In this document: piece by piece, positions 56,467 to 64,000 of the stretch | Layout of the letters: each line of letters begins with the position of its first letter | How positions within the stretch are numbered: position 1 is the stretch's first letter | Assembly: GCF_000247815.1 (NCBI RefSeq) | Contig: NC_021675.1 | Span: forward strand, 70,369,454 to 70,433,453 | From: Ficedula albicollis | Lineage: Eukaryota > Chordata > Aves > Passeriformes > Muscicapidae | Direction: 5' to 3' | Length of the DNA stretch: 64,000 nt | Program-made: the position numbers and the translations under genes | The notes under the pieces: model-generated | Database searches by the model: none | What the model saw: the letters and a program-made list of their open reading frames with translations, nothing else | Told to the model about the DNA's origin: nothing

Positions 56467-58992
56467 ATAGGATGGGACATGGAGTGCACAGGGGACGCAC
56501 ACATGGGGTACAGGTGGGCACAGAGGGCAGGTGTGGGCTCTCTTGGGGGTGCCAGCCTGGTCCCCAGTGCCAGGCTGGGGCAGGTGCTGCCCTGACACGG
56601 ATGCAGGTGCCGTGGTGCCAGTGCCACGATGTGGGTCCTGGTGCCGTGATGTGGATACCAGTGCCACGGTGTGGGTGTCAGTGCCACGATGTGGGTACCA
56701 GTGCCACCGTGGCAGCCAGTGACCCGTGCGTCCCAGCGCGGTGGCGCTCGCCATTCCGCCATTGTTCCACCCTTTGAAGTCGATGTTTCCTGGCGGGTTT
56801 GTCCCCGCCCGCCTGTGCCGGTGCTCCCCAGCCATAAATTACCCAGCACGGGGGTTCGATGTCAGCCTGACAAGGGGTTCCCGCTGAGCCCACCTTCACT
56901 TGGGTCCTGCCAGGGCAGGGCAAGGACTCACTGGAGCCCCGTGGTACCATCAGGATGGGCATCACAGTGGTTCCTTCCCCGTGGACCCCTCATCCCCACC
57001 GACTCCCGATGGTATAACGGGATGTGGATAACCCCGGCGTTAGGATTTGGGGCAAATCACAGCAAGACTGGAAGTGCCCACGACAGCCCAGCCGACGTGC
57101 CAGGGCTTAGGACGGTCCCTCCACTCCTGTCTGGCTGCCCCCAGCGCCCCGAGGCTTCCGTCCGGGCCCAGCGCTGACGGCACGGCCGCTCCCTCCGCTA
57201 TTCCCAGCATTTCCTGGGGTTTATTGTCTTTCCCTCCCTGTCCCACCTTCCTCGCAGGAAACCCGTGGTCCCACGGGGCCGGCGGCTCCGTTGCCAGCAG
57301 GACGGCGCTCCCGGCCCCCTCTCCATGGGCAGGGATACAGCCCGCGCCCCGGGAGCTGCTCGAGCCCCCAAACGCCGCTCAGGCGTACCCCCCGGTACAG
57401 GGGGTCCGGGCTGTACCATGCGGGTCTGAGCCCCCATTACGGATGCCGGGGTCCCACAGCGGAGAAGAGGCTGGGGACTGTCTCCAGAGCCCCTCTCCAA
57501 CCGGGGGCGGGAGGGCTTGTTCTGCCACGGTTGTCTCCCACCAGTCGACTCCCTGATCCCTAAAACAATTGGGTGGGTTATTGCAACGCCGCGTCTCCGT
57601 CTGCCGGATAATTGCATGTGATCCCGGCAGGGAGGGGACGCGCCGCCATCATCTCGCGGCTCTGACGGCGGCACCGAGCTCCCGCAGTGGGACAGAGGCT
57701 GAGAGAAGTGGGGGAGCCCAGCACGACAAGGGGGTGCTCCTGGAGGGGTGAACCGGGGTCTAGTCCCTCCCCATCCCCACCTCATCCCATCTCCATCCGC
57801 ATCCCCGTGTCCACCCCATCCCCATTGCATCCTCATCTCCACTTCATCCCATCCTCATCCCCATCCATCTCCGCGCTCTTCCTACACCCCCCGGACCCCC
57901 ACACCCCCCGGGGCCTTGGGCGGCGAATTCCTTTGGGCACCCGGGAAGATTAATGGCGAGGCCGGGGCCGGGGCCGGGGCCGGGCCGGCCGGTAACCGGA
58001 TCGCCCCGCGGGAGCAGGAATGCGCCGCTGACCCCGCCGTGCCCGCCTCGCCGCGAGGGTCCCGCCACGCGGGGTCACCACGGGCTCAGTCACCACGGGC
58101 ACCGCGCGGCCCCTGCCCCAGCCAGGGACATCCCTCAGTCCCCAAACCCCATGGGGTTCTGTACCTGCATCCCCAAACCCGATGGGGTTCTGTCCCCGGA
58201 TCCCCAAACCCAGAGACACGTCCCGGGACCCAGGGACAGGCGGTGGCCCCGAGGTCTCTGTGATGGGGGTGACACAGTCATCACGCTCCTTGTTCCGGGA
58301 TAGGTGCCATGTGCCGCCTCCCTGGCCACGTCCAGAGGATGCCTTGTGCCATCTCCTCTCCCCACAGCAAGATGGGCACCAGGGGCTCCATCTCCCTCAG
58401 CCTCAGGGGAACGGAGACCCCCCCCTCCAGCCCCCCGGAATGGGGACACCCGGTGTTGTCGCGCCCTGCCATGCCATGGGGGATGTGGCGTGGAGGCCGT
58501 GGCGACTGCGGGGGCCGTGGGGGCTGCAGGCGGCCGGCGCGGAGCAGCTGTCGGGTCTAAAGTTACGGTGGCGGCCGGCGCGGAGCAGCTGTCAGGTCTA
58601 AAGTGACGGTGGCGGCTGGGGGTGGGGAACGAAGCCCGGAGAGGAACAAGGTCCGCAGGGGAGTGTCCCGGCTTGGGGTCCCCCTGCTGTCCCACCCCGA
58701 AGCTCCCGTGGGGCGCAGGGCCGGACCCCGCCAGGCGGGGAGGATGCGGGACAGACCAGGGCTAAGAATAGCGCTGGGGTGGGAGGAGGAGGAAGGATGG
58801 GGCTTCCTCTGAGACGCCTCTTCTTCCTTCTACCCGGCTCTGCCAGGCAGCACGTGTGACACGGGGACACTCCGAGTGCCACCTGCCCCCCCGCTGTCCC
58901 GCACCCCCATTCCCAGTGTGACAGCCCCTGCTCCGGCTGTCCCCTGGAGCACCCACCGTGCCCGCTGCCCGTACAAGTGCCACCCCCACCGC
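56467..58992. other. 2.5 kb without recognised gene
   Basis: Contains GATG-type degenerate repeats near 56590-56720 and a two-copy 41-bp unit (GGCCGGCGCGGAGCAGCTGT at about 58531 and 58573). A short AT-richer patch lies at 57560-57640 (AAAACAATTGGGTGGG, GGATAATTGCATGTG) that could be regulatory. No exon pattern is convincing on either strand. Confidence 0.5.

Positions 58993-64000
<5,008 letters not shown>

Noticed and set aside
53670..56777. Long Trp-Asp-Gly-Met and Ile-Pro-Ser-His ORFs
   Set aside because: Pentanucleotide arrays are open in several frames on both strands by composition alone.

Overview
The window looks like a stretch of a GC-rich avian microchromosome, most likely from a songbird. 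I see compact multi-exon vertebrate genes with very GC-rich third codon positions, short introns full of minisatellites, and LTR fragments that resemble passerine endogenous retroviruses. The passerine part rests on my recollection of such LTRs, not on a search. The local gene order, DQX1 (+), TLX2 (-), PCGF1 (+), has the same order and relative orientation as the human 2p13.1 cluster, reversed.

Layout. From 1 to 14.1 kb on the minus strand is the 5' part of a DOCK-A family Rac-GEF gene that reads closest to DOCK2. Twenty coding exons (678 codons) keep one open frame, and the gene runs off the left edge. An LTR lies immediately upstream in the same orientation (14.33-15.08 kb). From 15.9 to 18.3 kb is CpG-rich sequence leading to the complete DQX1 gene (18.365-23.808 kb, 11 exons, 741 aa). 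From 26.15 to 28.18 kb (+) is a complete six-exon gene for a secreted Ig + double FnIII protein of the IL-12 p40 (IL12B) family. A terminal exon of an unidentified minus-strand gene sits at 29.2 kb. TLX2 (-) is at 32.98-33.76 kb and lacks its first exon. PCGF1 (+) is at 47.83-50.69 kb and lacks its first exon. From 51 to 61 kb I find no recognisable gene, only large satellite arrays and a few AT-rich islands that may be conserved regulatory DNA.

Relation of the genes. PCGF1 is a Polycomb RING subunit, TLX2 a homeodomain factor and DQX1 a DEAQ-box ATPase. These three are the conserved 2p13-type cluster. The DOCK2-like and IL12B-like genes are not in the mammalian cluster, but their relatives DOCK2, IL12B and TLX3 lie together on human 5q33-q35. 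I infer that this window is the sister paralogon of 5q33-q35 and keeps two immune-type duplicates that mammals appear to lack here.

Assembly quality. About 15.3 kb (roughly 24%) consists of uninterrupted poly-G or poly-C tracts, several touching Illumina adapter sequence. These are gap-filling artefacts from dark-cycle poly-G reads, not genome. All nine tracts left of the 373-bp N gap (34.73-35.10 kb) are poly-G and all eight to its right are poly-C, so the right-hand contig was reverse-complemented when scaffolded. Several tracts sit inside false duplications, one of which scrambles DOCK exons 1, 7 and 8. Long glycine or proline ORFs through these tracts are meaningless.
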